Source of the DNA: Paraescarpia echinospica
Lineage: Eukaryota; Annelida; Polychaeta; Sabellida; Siboglinidae
Assembly (NCBI GenBank): GCA_020002185.1
Contig: CM034531.1
Span: forward strand, 83,269,608 to 83,333,607
Length of the DNA: 64,000 nucleotides
Reading direction: 5' to 3'
Shown here one piece after another: positions 13,200 to 25,900 of this stretch. A program made the position numbers and the translations under genes. A model generated the notes under the pieces. That model did not search any database, was not told the DNA's origin, and saw only the letters and a program-made list of their open reading frames with translations. Position 1 is the first letter of the stretch. Each line of letters opens with the position of its first letter.

Positions 13200-13320
13200 T
13201 GTTACTAATCTTAGCCAGCCCTAAGGCTAAGGCTAAGCTAGGCTAAGGCTAAGCCTAGGCTAAGGCTAGCCTAAGGCTAAGCCTTAACTTAAGCTAAGGC
13301 TAACTTCTAACAGTAAGACA
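13200..13320. repeat. degenerate CTAAGG/GCTAAG array
   Basis: Overlapping variants of CTAAGGCTAAG and its inverse CTTAGGC run through this stretch. Related patches occur at 12965, 14460-14525 and 20040 (CAGCCCCTAAGGCTAAGGC). The array lies between the CRE-like site and the start of the proline iminopeptidase gene. Confidence 0.55.
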
Positions 13321-13955
13321 GTCTTAGGCGCCTAGCCCTGGCCTAGGTCTTAGTTAATGACTATTATTTTGTCATGTTTTGAACAAATTGTGAAGTTGCG
13401 TAATGTAGACCGATGTGTGTCCGTGGCGTGGACTCGGACTCAGTTCTCAGACGCGACACGCTGTTGTCGTTGAGTGTCACAGTGACTGTGTCTGTGTTGT
13501 GGCCGGACGCCCTGTGGCAGCGTGTCCAAAATTAGTAATTTTAACATAACGGTACACAGCGTATTTTAGTTCAGAGCAAACTGCCGTAACATATCAATAA
13601 TCGATTTTTTTTTTAAATTGGTCGTACATACGCGCTTCTGTCCGGAAATAATCTGTTGGCAAACAACTTGTGTCGTCTGCTTCGAAAATGATGTAACTCG
13701 TACAAAGTATGTGTTAGTCGCCAGGTGACGCCACAGTCTAAATTATTTCTTAGTTTTTTCTCATTCTTGGGTTCCCCATATTCTTAAATAAATAGTATGA
13801 CCTACATGCGTATTTTTGTATAATTCTTTTTAATTACCATAAAATTCCCAATTAAAAATATGCTGTATTCCGTGTTTCTTAATATTATTAGTCGAACAAT
13901 TTGTAGGGAACATCACGCGCTGTGACATTAAGAGTAAACAGCGAATAGTCTTGTG

Positions 13956-16900
13956 ATGATTTTATATCGGAAGGTATTGGTTGCTTTTACGTCGAGACTG
14001 TCGGGTGGCCGTACGTCTTCCAGCCGGATAGCCACTGTTTGTAGAAGTTCCGTGTCCGTTTTGAGCCAGCGTTGTCGGCTTGTTAGTTTGATAAAGACGC
14101 ATAACAAGAATTATATTAAGTCTCTCGCATCGAAAACGCGAATTATCGACGCCGTCATCGACACCCCGCCCGCAGTCCGACTCCCAGACCCAGTCTCGGC
14201 CCCAGATTCAGAAGCGGCGGCTAATAGTATAATTAGTAACATGAAGATGGAAGACAGGCCGACTGAACAGTCTGATGTGAGGGAGGCGTATCCAGAAATC
14301 GAACCGTTTGACAGTGGCTTCCTGCAAGTGTCGGACTTACATCAAATTTACTACGAACAAAGTGGAAAGGCAGATGGGAAGCCTGTCCTATTTTTGTGAG
14401 TTGACAACGTTTCTGAGTTTCTCTTAACAGTTACTGTTAAACATTAAAGTTAAACCGTTTAGCCTTACTCGGATGTAGCCTTTGCCTAGCCGAGCTTAGG
14501 CTAACGTTAGGCTAGGTTAGGTATATCAGGTAAAAATTCAAATACGCTATTTTTTCAATTAAATGGTTCCACAAGATAGGGTTTGTTATGAAGTTTATGA
14601 ATTTTTGTGATATCTTCACTATTTCCGACGTAATTCCACTTTTTGTTCTCAGAAAAACAACACTTTTTGGTATTGAATTTCAGTCCATTTCTTGTGCCCA
14701 AACTGGCCCCAGAAGCTTGATGTGCTGCATTTGATCATGACATACAGGAAAACGGCCATAAATTTGTGTATATTGAAGATATTTATGCAAAATAAGTAGT
14801 TATGTGACCCAAAAAATCATATTGATATGATTTCACCTTGACCTAATTAATTGACCTTCATTGTATATTTGACCTAATTAATGTGATTATTTGAATGTAA
14901 TTAATTAGGAAATGCCTACTAAATTGTTAGAGGATTGACGATTGTTAATATATATTATATTGTTATAGCACACTATGAAATTAGTTATTTAATGACCTTA
15001 TTAATTGACCTATATTTAATAATTAACCTATTTACCATTATTAATTACATAAATCGGGTAGGAAAAGGCCTGTTATAGGTTGAACTCTGTTAGTCAGTTT
15101 ATACAGTGACTAATATATTATGACTGCTACCTCTTAAAATCCATAATTTGTTGATGACCTAATTAGTTAACCTAATTTCTTATTTGACCTATTTACAGGG
15201 ATTAATGGCATGATTGACCTACAATTAATTAGGAAATGGGCATACCAATCTTAAGAATGAAAGAAATTATTAATAGATCAACTTGAAATATTATCAATTA
15301 TGCATTACTATAATGCAATGTTTGTAAATATTTTTGTAGTAATTATTTATTCGCCACAAAAATGAAAATATGGTCATTATATATAACGATGTTTCTAAAT
15401 TGTATTTATCCAGACAGATCTCAATCTGTTTTCACATATATAATTACAATATATTACTGTACAATATATTTACAATTAATAAATTATATATCCATTACAT
15501 TACATTTGTTTGGATAAATAAAATTTAGAAACATCGTTATATAATGACCATATTTTCATTTTTGTGGCGAATAAATAGTTACTACAAAAATAAAAATTAT
15601 TTACAAACAGTGCATTATAGTATAAAATGATTTTGTTTATATTACTTCGTGAAAACATAAACAAAAAAAGTGTATAGAAAATCAAAGGTTTGCATGCTGT
15701 CAGGATTGAACCGGCATTGCCCGATTGTAAAATAAATGACAAGTGATCAACGCGCCTACCCATTGAGCTAGCGGGACCAACGGAAGCTCTCTGACTGATT
15801 TAAGTTGTTATGATAAATTGTACAACTCCGTCATATACCGATATTCTAGTGATATTATGAGATTATACACGTTACTTTATGTAGCTGGATACAATATATT
15901 TTTGCTATGTATGTTTATTGGTGTAGATTATCTCCCATTGGTTGCATTCGATATAATTATTCTGAAAACGAGCCCAAGCTCGGCGAAACCTAGACTAGTC
16001 GACTTGTAGGCCCATTCGCATTCGTTGTTTTGAATAAAATTGGATTCATGTGGAACCGTAAGATAACTGCTTGTTCCTCTATGATGACTAGTGTTTGTAT
16101 TACGTTGGAATATTGCACAATAACTCGTTCTGACGCTCGTTTCGACCCAAAAGCTATACTTGTAAACATGCTCTGAATGCATGGAAAGGGTCGGCCTGAT
16201 GCGAGTTTGAGTCATAAGTGACGTCACATCTCAGCATCCCGAAAAGTGCACCAAAAATATGCATATTCGAAAATGTCCGGATGCACACCATAAAATGTGG
16301 AATTTCTAATTCACTGAATTTTTTTGGCTTGGTGGATGTGGAAATAGATAGCAGGATGTAATATAACATGAATTCGAGCAATAGATGTTTTTATTCCCTT
16401 TAATCCATGGATTTGATTTCCCTTTGAAGCGCCAATACCGCACTGCTCAGAAACTAATGGGTAACCCTAAGTCCTTTTCTTTTACAGTAGTACTTAGTAC
16501 AGAACCTCCCATTGTATATTGTATATCATCATTCCCATGTCCTGTGTGGAGGCATTTACACTTCCCAAAATTGACCAACATTTGCCATTTTTCAGACCAT
16601 TTTATTTACCACAATGTTTAATCCTTCTAAACAATTTTGTATCATCCGCAAATTTCAAAACTGCGTGTTATATCATCGTCCAAATCGTTGATATATACAC
16701 CTGTATTAAGAATAATATAGGTCCCAGTACTGATCCCTGTGGTACCCCACTCAAAACTGATTTCCAGTTTGAAGCCTCTTCATAAAGTAATACCCGTTGT
16801 CTTCTGTCAATTAGCCATTTTCTGTCCAGTTAATTAAACCATTTCCTATGCCATGGGCCTTTAGTTTACGCAGTATCCTTTGATGTCGCACTTTGTCGAA

Positions 16901-19900
16901 ACCTTTCTGAAAATCTAAGTACCGGTAGATGATATCTACTGGTGATCCCTCTTCTACCCACTTAGTGATATCTTCCAAAAAACAACGTTAAGCATGACTT
17001 CGCTTTTAGAAACCCATCTTGAGATGGGTTTAACAAGTTATGTTTAACAAGAAAATCCACCATGTGATCTTTAATTAGTTTTTCTAATAATTTGCAAATC
17101 ACTGACGTTAAACTCACTGGTCTGTAGTTCTCTGACTTGTTTCTGGAACCTATTTTAAATAACGGTATAATGTTTATTATGACATCCACGGTCAGATCTT
17201 CAACAAACAACCTGCAAATAAACAAGAAAAAGTACATGAATTCATACATGTATTAAAATATCAGTTATTTATTTACAAAATTACAATTAAAAAAAGTTAA
17301 ATTATTTGTGACATGCCCCTCCATAACGATGTAAAAACGGGTACAAATCGTCTTCCCAAATTCACCTCATCAGCATCTAAAGGGCTGGAACATTCATTGA
17401 TTCTACTGGATTTGATCATTGCATGAGTGTGTAACTTTTTATGTACTAGAAATGTGGAAAACGTGCATGATTCACATGCACGTTTTCCACATTTCTAGTA
17501 CATGCTATATCAAAGACCATGGTCAGTTTGCAACCTGATCTCAATTTACATGTGTGTGTGCACACGTATAAATAATTTAATTATATATATAGAATGATAT
17601 TACAAATTTATGTATATTAAATTATATTATTATTATAAATGTATACATTTATTTTAAATTTAGTTAAAGGTAGTGATATGATATGGTACTTTGATCTGTA
17701 AGCTATACTTAAGACTACGGAAATAGACAAGTGTTTTGTCTGTGAGCAATGTGTGTGTGATTTGTGCCCTATGATTGCAGACATGGAGGGCCAGGAGGGG
17801 GGTGTTCTGGCAGTGATAGACGCTACTTTGACCCAAACGTCTACCGCATCATATTGGTAGACCAACGAGGTGCTGGCAAGTCGCTGCCCGCAGCAGAGTT
17901 GAAGGTACGGTTTACAAATGTCAACTAATAAGGAGAACCTACGGGGATTAGTAAACACTTCAGAAACAGTAATCTCTGGCTAAGATTATATTGACATAAC
18001 TTTAGCAAGTATACTGATAATATTCCAACATGAAAAACAGACAGTCACTGGTGTATCATACCTGCTGCTGAAACCTTACTGATCTATATACTCCTCCATA
18101 AACTGTTAGTGAACACCCTTGCACTATACATACATGTTACATTGTAATTTGTAGTTTAGAGCACTATACACACTCCAATCATACAATTCAATATTCTTGT
18201 AATATTGATCTAGAGGTCAAGCATATATTTTATCTCCAAATAAAAAAGTTTGTTTTGTCTGATAAAGTGAGCCTGTTTCTTTGTTGATATGTTATATAAA
18301 TATTTAATTTAGCATAAACACAAATGGGATTTTTGGGCCGAAGGTCCAATTGACTATTGCCATCACTCTGTGTCTGCCGTCCGCCGTTAGCTGCCGTATC
18401 TCAGAAACCGTTCAGCAACCTTTTCTCTAATTTTGCAAAGACATATCTTAGGGTACTGCCACTATGCACGAGAAATCTGCATTTGATTTAATCACTCTAA
18501 AGGCTCCCTAGGGCCTCTAAGGACCCCAAAACTGGTAACAAATTCACATTTTGCCTATTTTTTAAAAACTGTTCAGCCACTTTTTCTCTAATTTAGCATA
18601 TACATTTCATGTGGTAGTGTCATTGAACACAAGCAATCTGTATTTGATTGAATCATTCTAAAGGCACCTAAAGACCACCCCTCAAAAAAGACCCCAAAAC
18701 TGGTAAATTTTCACATTTTGCGTATTTTTTAAAACACTTCTGTAACTTTTTGTCTAATTTTGCGTAGACATTTTATGTGGTAGTGCCACTATACACAAGA
18801 AATCTGTATTTGATTGAATCATTCTAAGGGCATCAAAGGTCTCCTAAAATGCTAAATTTGCTAACTAAATTGTCCTCTACAGCAGCAGCTCTATTTATAA
18901 CTTGATGGCAACACCTTTTTCCAACAACATCTGTCACATGCTGAGTCTGTGTCTTGCATGGATCAGAGGTTGTCTTTTCTCTTATTTCAAAAACTGTTCA
19001 GTAACTTTTTCTCTAATTTGGCATAGACGTCTCTTAGGGTAGTGTCACTGTACACAAGAATTTGTATTTGATTGAATCATTCTAAGGGCATCTCTGGGCC
19101 TCCCAAAAAGCTAAAACCTTTTCCAACAACATCCCACCCCACTGCAGCTAAGATTCTCTGGCTGCTATTGTTTGATGGAAACTGTAACTAATCTGTAATT
19201 GGTCACTAGCAGAGGCTTGTGTCAACAGACATCACACACTAGACCCCTGTTAACCCATTAGGACTCAGCATGTTATTTCTATACAGTATCTGTTTCCTCA
19301 GAAGCTTGACCTAGATTCCCCAAAAAATGATGCAGTGTAATTTTATCATTTTCTATAATTACAAGTAAGTGTTATTTTGAAGAGCATTGAATTATCTACA
19401 TGATGATACCTTTTAGTATGTTGTTGCAATGAATTATGTTGACCATACTGAGCTTGGTAAATGGTAATTTTTATAATGAATCACATTTTGAGAGTGCATG
19501 TCATTATTTGCGGTGTAACTTTTGTATGCTTCATTTTCTGCTGCTACAATTAAGTTGCATTCATCTGAAAGATTATTCAATTACCTATCCATTCATAATA
19601 CATATGTTGTGGTGTTGGAACTATATAGCTTTGGTATATTGTACACGAGGGTTGTGATAGGAAACTATTGGACATTGCGACAGTCCAGAAAGACAGTATG
19701 AGATGTGTCACTATATGAAGTGTGACTTTCAGATACTTAATTTTGTAATGCTATGGATTATGATGGGCCTCTCCAGTCTCCATTAGCTCCCTATATATTT
19801 ATGTGAAATATATCATTATGTCATTAAAATATTTCAGAACAGTAAAAGAACAGTTGCGGAACAGTAAAATTAGGAATGTTTTAGTACTTATAACTAAAAA

Positions 19901-22900
19901 TAGTGATATTCAATTCATATACATAAATTATATATTTTGATTTACACAATAACAAGAATTAATAAGATATGGAAGGTGGTTGAGAAGGGAAATAAATGAG
20001 ATCATTATAAAGTTGGAGCCTGGCCGCCCAGCCATGGGCTTAGCCAGCCCCTAAGGCTAAGGCTAAGCTGCAACCGTCTTTGAGTTTGTTTACATTTTGA
20101 CAAACTACTATTATATAGCACTAATTTTTGAATTGGCACGGCTAATGCTAATATATCCCCAAAATTACTTTACAGGAAACAACGTTGGTGTAAATTACCA
20201 TCCCATTATTCTTACTGACAAAGACCTGTAAGTTAGGTGAGTAACACCTTCGAAGTTCTGACAGCTGGACACTGCCTTTGGTGAAGTCGAGACAAAAGTT
20301 TGACAAAGGCTTCAACTTCAAACGGACTATCACAATCCAGCTGACCCATTTTTTTTTTCTTTAGTCTACCTTTTGCTCTCAAATAATCTGTCCTCTTAGT
20401 ATTATACAAAAGACATAATCTGGTATAACTTTATAAGTTTTTGTAGCAGCACATTTGTACTTCCGATGTATCATTGCAACATAACATACATACTGTGTGC
20501 CACATTTGAATGTCATGCATGTAATATTTCCATGCAATCCATTTGCATATGTAATGTAAAACTTCAACAGGCGTTTTCTTCATTTTCACTTTTTGACCCC
20601 TACCATGTTCAATGCTCCATAACTTCGCCAATTTTTGTAGCAGTCATAATTTTTGAAACCGTGTAAAGCACCCTACGCAACCTTTACAAGAATGTAAGAA
20701 AACAATGTTACAATTTGTCCGACTTATCACTCATTTGGTCAGCCGGGGTCACATATAGACGTATTAGTAATAGTCCAAAGGACTTCAGGGCCTCTTGCCC
20801 CATTTTTTTATAATGCAAATGTTGCGTGTTTCTATTTAAACTTTAAAGACATGTTGATATTTTGCAGGAGAACACAACATGGGATGTTGTTGACGACATT
20901 GAGAAACTACGCACACATCTCAGGATAGAGAAATGGGTCGTGTTTGGTGGAAGTTGGGGAGCATGTCTGTCACTCACTTATGCTGAAACATACCCTGACC
21001 GCGTAAAAGCATTGATCCTTCGTGGAATCTTCACACTGAGAAGGTAGATGGAGGGCATTTCTAAATGCCCATTGCGTTCAGTGTATATTTATTTTTGGTG
21101 GACACTTATTTTATTAGTTCCTTTCACTTTTGAGGTGATTTGTAGTACTTTAAGCCCAAGAGCAGCGTCTTAGGATTTCCTGGATTGCAGTACGTCATGT
21201 CAGTGAAAGTTGACCATCTGTACATATATTGACATTATTTGTACATTCTAATGTTCTACATTATCACATGGCTAAGTTTTAAGTTTACAGCGTTTGTAAT
21301 GATCATACATGATGATGATGATTGGATCACAGGCACTGGAATGTGGACTTGTAGGTATATAACATCACGTGTTCTAAATGCATACTGTTGGGTTTTTCAA
21401 ATTCAGATTTATTGCTCATTGACTCGACATTGAGCTAGTTGTAAGTTGTGATGACCGTAGGTGAATGTGCTTTGGCACTTTGGGTTACATGATGTGACAT
21501 GGCTGTTGATTAGGGTGTGTGTGTGTCACCAGGAAAGAACTGGTGTGGTACTATCAACAGGGAGCAAGTTTCATCTTCCCTGATGCGTGGGAGAAATATG
21601 TGGAGCCAATCCCACTGGTGAGTTGAAGTTTAATCTTTAATTTAAAAAAAGGTAAAACGCTAAGTTCTGCTATGACTACAGGCCTTGATGTTTGGAAAAT
21701 AACGGAGAGCGTTAAACTGTCGAGATTCCTAAATAATGCAGAGGATTGCGATTTACTCTCGTAAAATTAATTAAAGTATATAAATGACCCACATACATGA
21801 CGGATCCCTGTGATGTACTGCAAGTTGAATATGCATTGTACCTTTACTGACACTAATTTTTGCTGAATGTTTCATTCAAGTTTTGTATCATATCTTTAAA
21901 CATTTCAGTCAAATAGCCCGTAGCTATAAGCCAGTAACACAATAAACAATAGGATGGTTTCATTATACAGATTTAACCTTGATTTCGAAAGCAAACATTT
22001 CTCCAGTTCAATTATGGGATATGATTCTAAAATGGCGCCACCACTGTAGTCCTGCAGTTGGGGGAAATAAGGTAGGTTGCTGAAATATTGCAGAACCCAT
22101 CTTTACAATTAAGTGAACGCAAAAAACTGTGGTCAGAGTGCATGCTTTTCGGTGAACAAAAGTCCACTTTCCCCTAAATGCATCCATTTAGGAGTCCTGG
22201 TTGTGGACATGGCATGGGAAACATTGACATTTGCACACACACAAACGCACTTACACACAGGCACGCTCAAACACACATACACACGCACGCACAAATGATA
22301 GATTCATATTCAATAATATTTGTATTCTAATGCATATTAAACCATATTAATAATTTAATATTCAAAATAATGATCAAAACTTCATATTCAAGAAAGGTAT
22401 CGTAACGCTATCCAATTATTTGTACATATTTAAAGTGATTCACTGGAGCAGTATGTGTGTCTGCGCCAGGTGGAGAGAGATGACATGATGGGTGCGTACT
22501 ATCGGCGTCTGACGGGTGATGATGAGGCCAAGAGACTGCAGTGTGCCCAGTGCTGGAGCCAGTGGGAGATGTCCACCTCCCGCCTCTTTGTTGATGAGAA
22601 CCTGCTGAAGCGTGCGGAGAGTGACCAATGGGCACTACAGTTTGCCCGCATTGAATGGTAGGTAGACTCTCCGTCCGTCCATCCGCCTGACTTTCATTGT
22701 GTCACATGAACTCTCCTCTTACTCTCTCCAGTCTTATTTTTTTATCTCTCCCTATGCTGTTGAATTGGAAACATGTACCGTATTATTTGTTTTCATGAGT
22801 CAGCAGTTTGACGTTGCCTTTGCATTTTTACTCTGTGGGTTTTTCAAAGCAGACTTGGTTTTCCTGATTTGAAGATTTTTTGTCTCATCCTTTGATTCTG

Positions 22901-25900
22901 CCCCGAAAAAATTGTATCATGTTAAAATGTTCGTTACTAACAGTGCATGTACACCACTATCTTGATTCAGCTTCTGTCTGATTTGTGGTAAATACTAGTG
23001 AGCCTGCTATTGCTCTAAGTTCAGATCTTAGATTATGGGCTAAACACAAGTGCTCATTTCTGTTCTGTCAAGAATAAAAATCCAAAATTTCTCCTGTTAC
23101 TCCCAGATATGAGCAAAGTGAGTTTGCCACCAATTTCACATGGAAAATAAATCAATGCCTGTTATCAGACAATTGTTAAACATGATTGTCTACTGCATTG
23201 TCTGGATTCAGCCACTACTTTGTCAATGGTGGTTTCTTTGATCATGATGGACAACTGCTGGACAATGTGGACAAGATCCGACACATCCCATGTACGATTG
23301 TCCAGGGCCGCTATGATGTCGTCTGCCCAATGGACACGGCGTGGGCACTGCACAAGGTGGTATCATGTTGACTACGTAGACTTACTTTACTTATGTTTTC
23401 TCTAGCTTTAAAGGAACTTCCTCAATTCACTTTTTCACTTGTCTCATTTCAAAATATTTTTGTGAAAAAACAGACCTATCTAGTATCCACTGAGACATGT
23501 TAGTTCGACCGCGTTCTTTTGAATGCAGTTTTGGTAAAATCATTGGAAACTATTATTTAATTAAACATGTACAATCAATTCAAGGAATTCTCAAAATTTG
23601 AATCTTTTTGTGAATGTGCGATACAATTATGCTCTTGTTTGTGTGTTGGTGTTGTCAACTTTCTTTGCTCCCAGAAAAACAATGTAAATGAAGAATTGAT
23701 GAGGTCTGATTCCTGTTGTCTTTCACTACTCACGCACTTCATATTTGGACATCAAAGAACAGGATTCGTGATGAGTTAAACCACTTGTGGAAGCAGCTTT
23801 AATTTTGTTTTATTCTGATAAATGTAGCTTTAGTGATGTATCTTACTATATGTACTAGGTTTAATATTGTAGTTTTTTCTGCTTAAGTGTAACATGGTGA
23901 TGTTTTCTCTGCCTAGCTGAAGCTTTAAATATGTTTTCTTTAAAATTCAGCATTAATGGTTTCTCCTGAATTTGATTTGTAATCAGTTTTATTTTCATCA
24001 CAATTTTCAACTAATTTTGTGAAATTCAACCATGAGTATGCTATCTCATTTGAGCAAAGGTGGTATTTTGTTATGATGCTAATCATTTATTATCCCCATT
24101 CAAAATTGTGCAAAAAAAAGTGTAAACATGGGTTACCTTTTGTAACATTAGATTATTCCCACTTCCGCTTCCAAAAGTTACCAGATCTAAATTTCAAATA
24201 TAATTCTTTTGATGATTTTAACAAAAGTATGCACTCTTATTGAACTAATTGTGCATATTACCTAACTGTTCACACAATTCAGACCTGAACACTAGTGGAT
24301 CTAAGTTAAATCGGTAGCAGAGACAGTTTTAGTAGTGTTATCTCTGCCTTAGCTTTGGTACAGGTTTTGTAGTTCTTTGGGCCGAAGGTCCAATGGACTA
24401 ATACCATCACTCTGCATGCGCTGTCCGCCATCCGCCATTAGCTGCCATATCTCAGAAACCGTTCGGTAAATTTTTATGTAATTTTGCATAGATGTATCTT
24501 AGGGTACTGCCACTACGCACAAGAAATATGTATTTGATTGAATCATTCTAAGGGTCATGTAGGGCCCCCAGGGCCCCCGAAACTGATAAATTTTCACATT
24601 TTGCCTATTTGTTCAAAAACTCTTCAGTAATGTTTTCTCTGATTTTGCAGACATTTCATACGGTAGTGCCACTATACGCAATAAATCTGTATTTTATTGA
24701 ATCATTGTAAGGGCACCTCAGGGCCCCCCAAAATGCTAAATGTTCCTACTATTTCCTTACTGCACTGCTGCCTATCCACTGATCTCTATTTATAATTGAA
24801 TAGCTGGACACCCTATCTCTGATCACTGGGCTGGCCAAGTGGAGCAGCCTGGTGTCAGAGATTATGCTGTAAACCTGTGAATTGTACATTAGCTGGGCTC
24901 ACTGTCTGCCATTGTCCCAGTGTTAAACAGAATGCCTCCATGTGGGCTGTAACTAATGTATAATTGGAATTCCTGCTGCACTGGCAGAACCCCCCTCGTA
25001 GTTCCACCTCGTTAGATGATTAAGAATAGCATTTGAAAGTAGAACATGACATCCTTGAGAATCATCATAAACAGGACAGGTCATAAACGCTTTGTATAAA
25101 TCACTTGTTTTGGTAATGATTTTAACATTCGTGAGGTCAGATTTTCACTTTTCATAGTTTGTAAAAAGAAAATGAGTTAGATTATATAAAACAAAAGTCC
25201 AATCAAGTAAAGAGATTGTCTAAAAATAATTAATTTTATTTACCTTGTCACTTTGTCGCATCTGTCACAATTACTGCCGGGCCAGCCAAAAAGGGTTTTT
25301 CCTCTAGGGTGGAATCTATGGAACACAGTTCCCCAGGAGAGGTGTACTGAGTTAGGTGTGATGTGTAAGACAGACACAGACAGTTAATTATATTTTTTTA
25401 TTAAAAAAACAAATTTTGGTGGAATTTTTCTAACCAGATTTTGAAAACGGACACAATTTTGCAATGTCAGCATTATCATTCAACCATTTCAATGGAAAAC
25501 CTAATAATTATATTTTTGTCTGGTCGTTACCATCATAATAGACCTCCACAAGCAAAAAAGAATTATCATTGTAGAATTTTTTGCTGGACACAGATTTATA
25601 CGTGTGACAGACACGCCACAAAAATGTGAGTGATCTATTTCATCATCCTATATAATATTAACCAGACAAAAAGTTATCTTCTGCTTATCATCTTGGTACA
25701 CTTTCAACCCAGTACTATAACATTATATGAGAAAAACATTATTTAGAGAATTTTTTTTTTTCACTCCCAATGTTTTACCCAAGTGTTCCATTTGTTGTGA
25801 CTTCGCTCCTATGCTAATAATTATGTGTGTTGCCATAAGAGTGCTAAAAAAGTATTCTGAACACAAATGTAGAATGTCTCCAAATTAGCCGTGTCTACTC

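Noticed and set aside
13953..13955. GTG as start codon of the proline iminopeptidase
   Set aside because: An ATG follows directly in frame, and GTG starts are not expected in an animal nuclear gene.
15700..15778. A functional tRNA gene on the minus strand
   Set aside because: A- and B-box-like words are present but the acceptor stem does not pair and the anticodon arm is irregular.
22408..23405. Minus- and alternative plus-frame readings over proline iminopeptidase exons 5 and 6
   Set aside because: They are shadows; the family motifs and splice phases fix the plus-strand frame.
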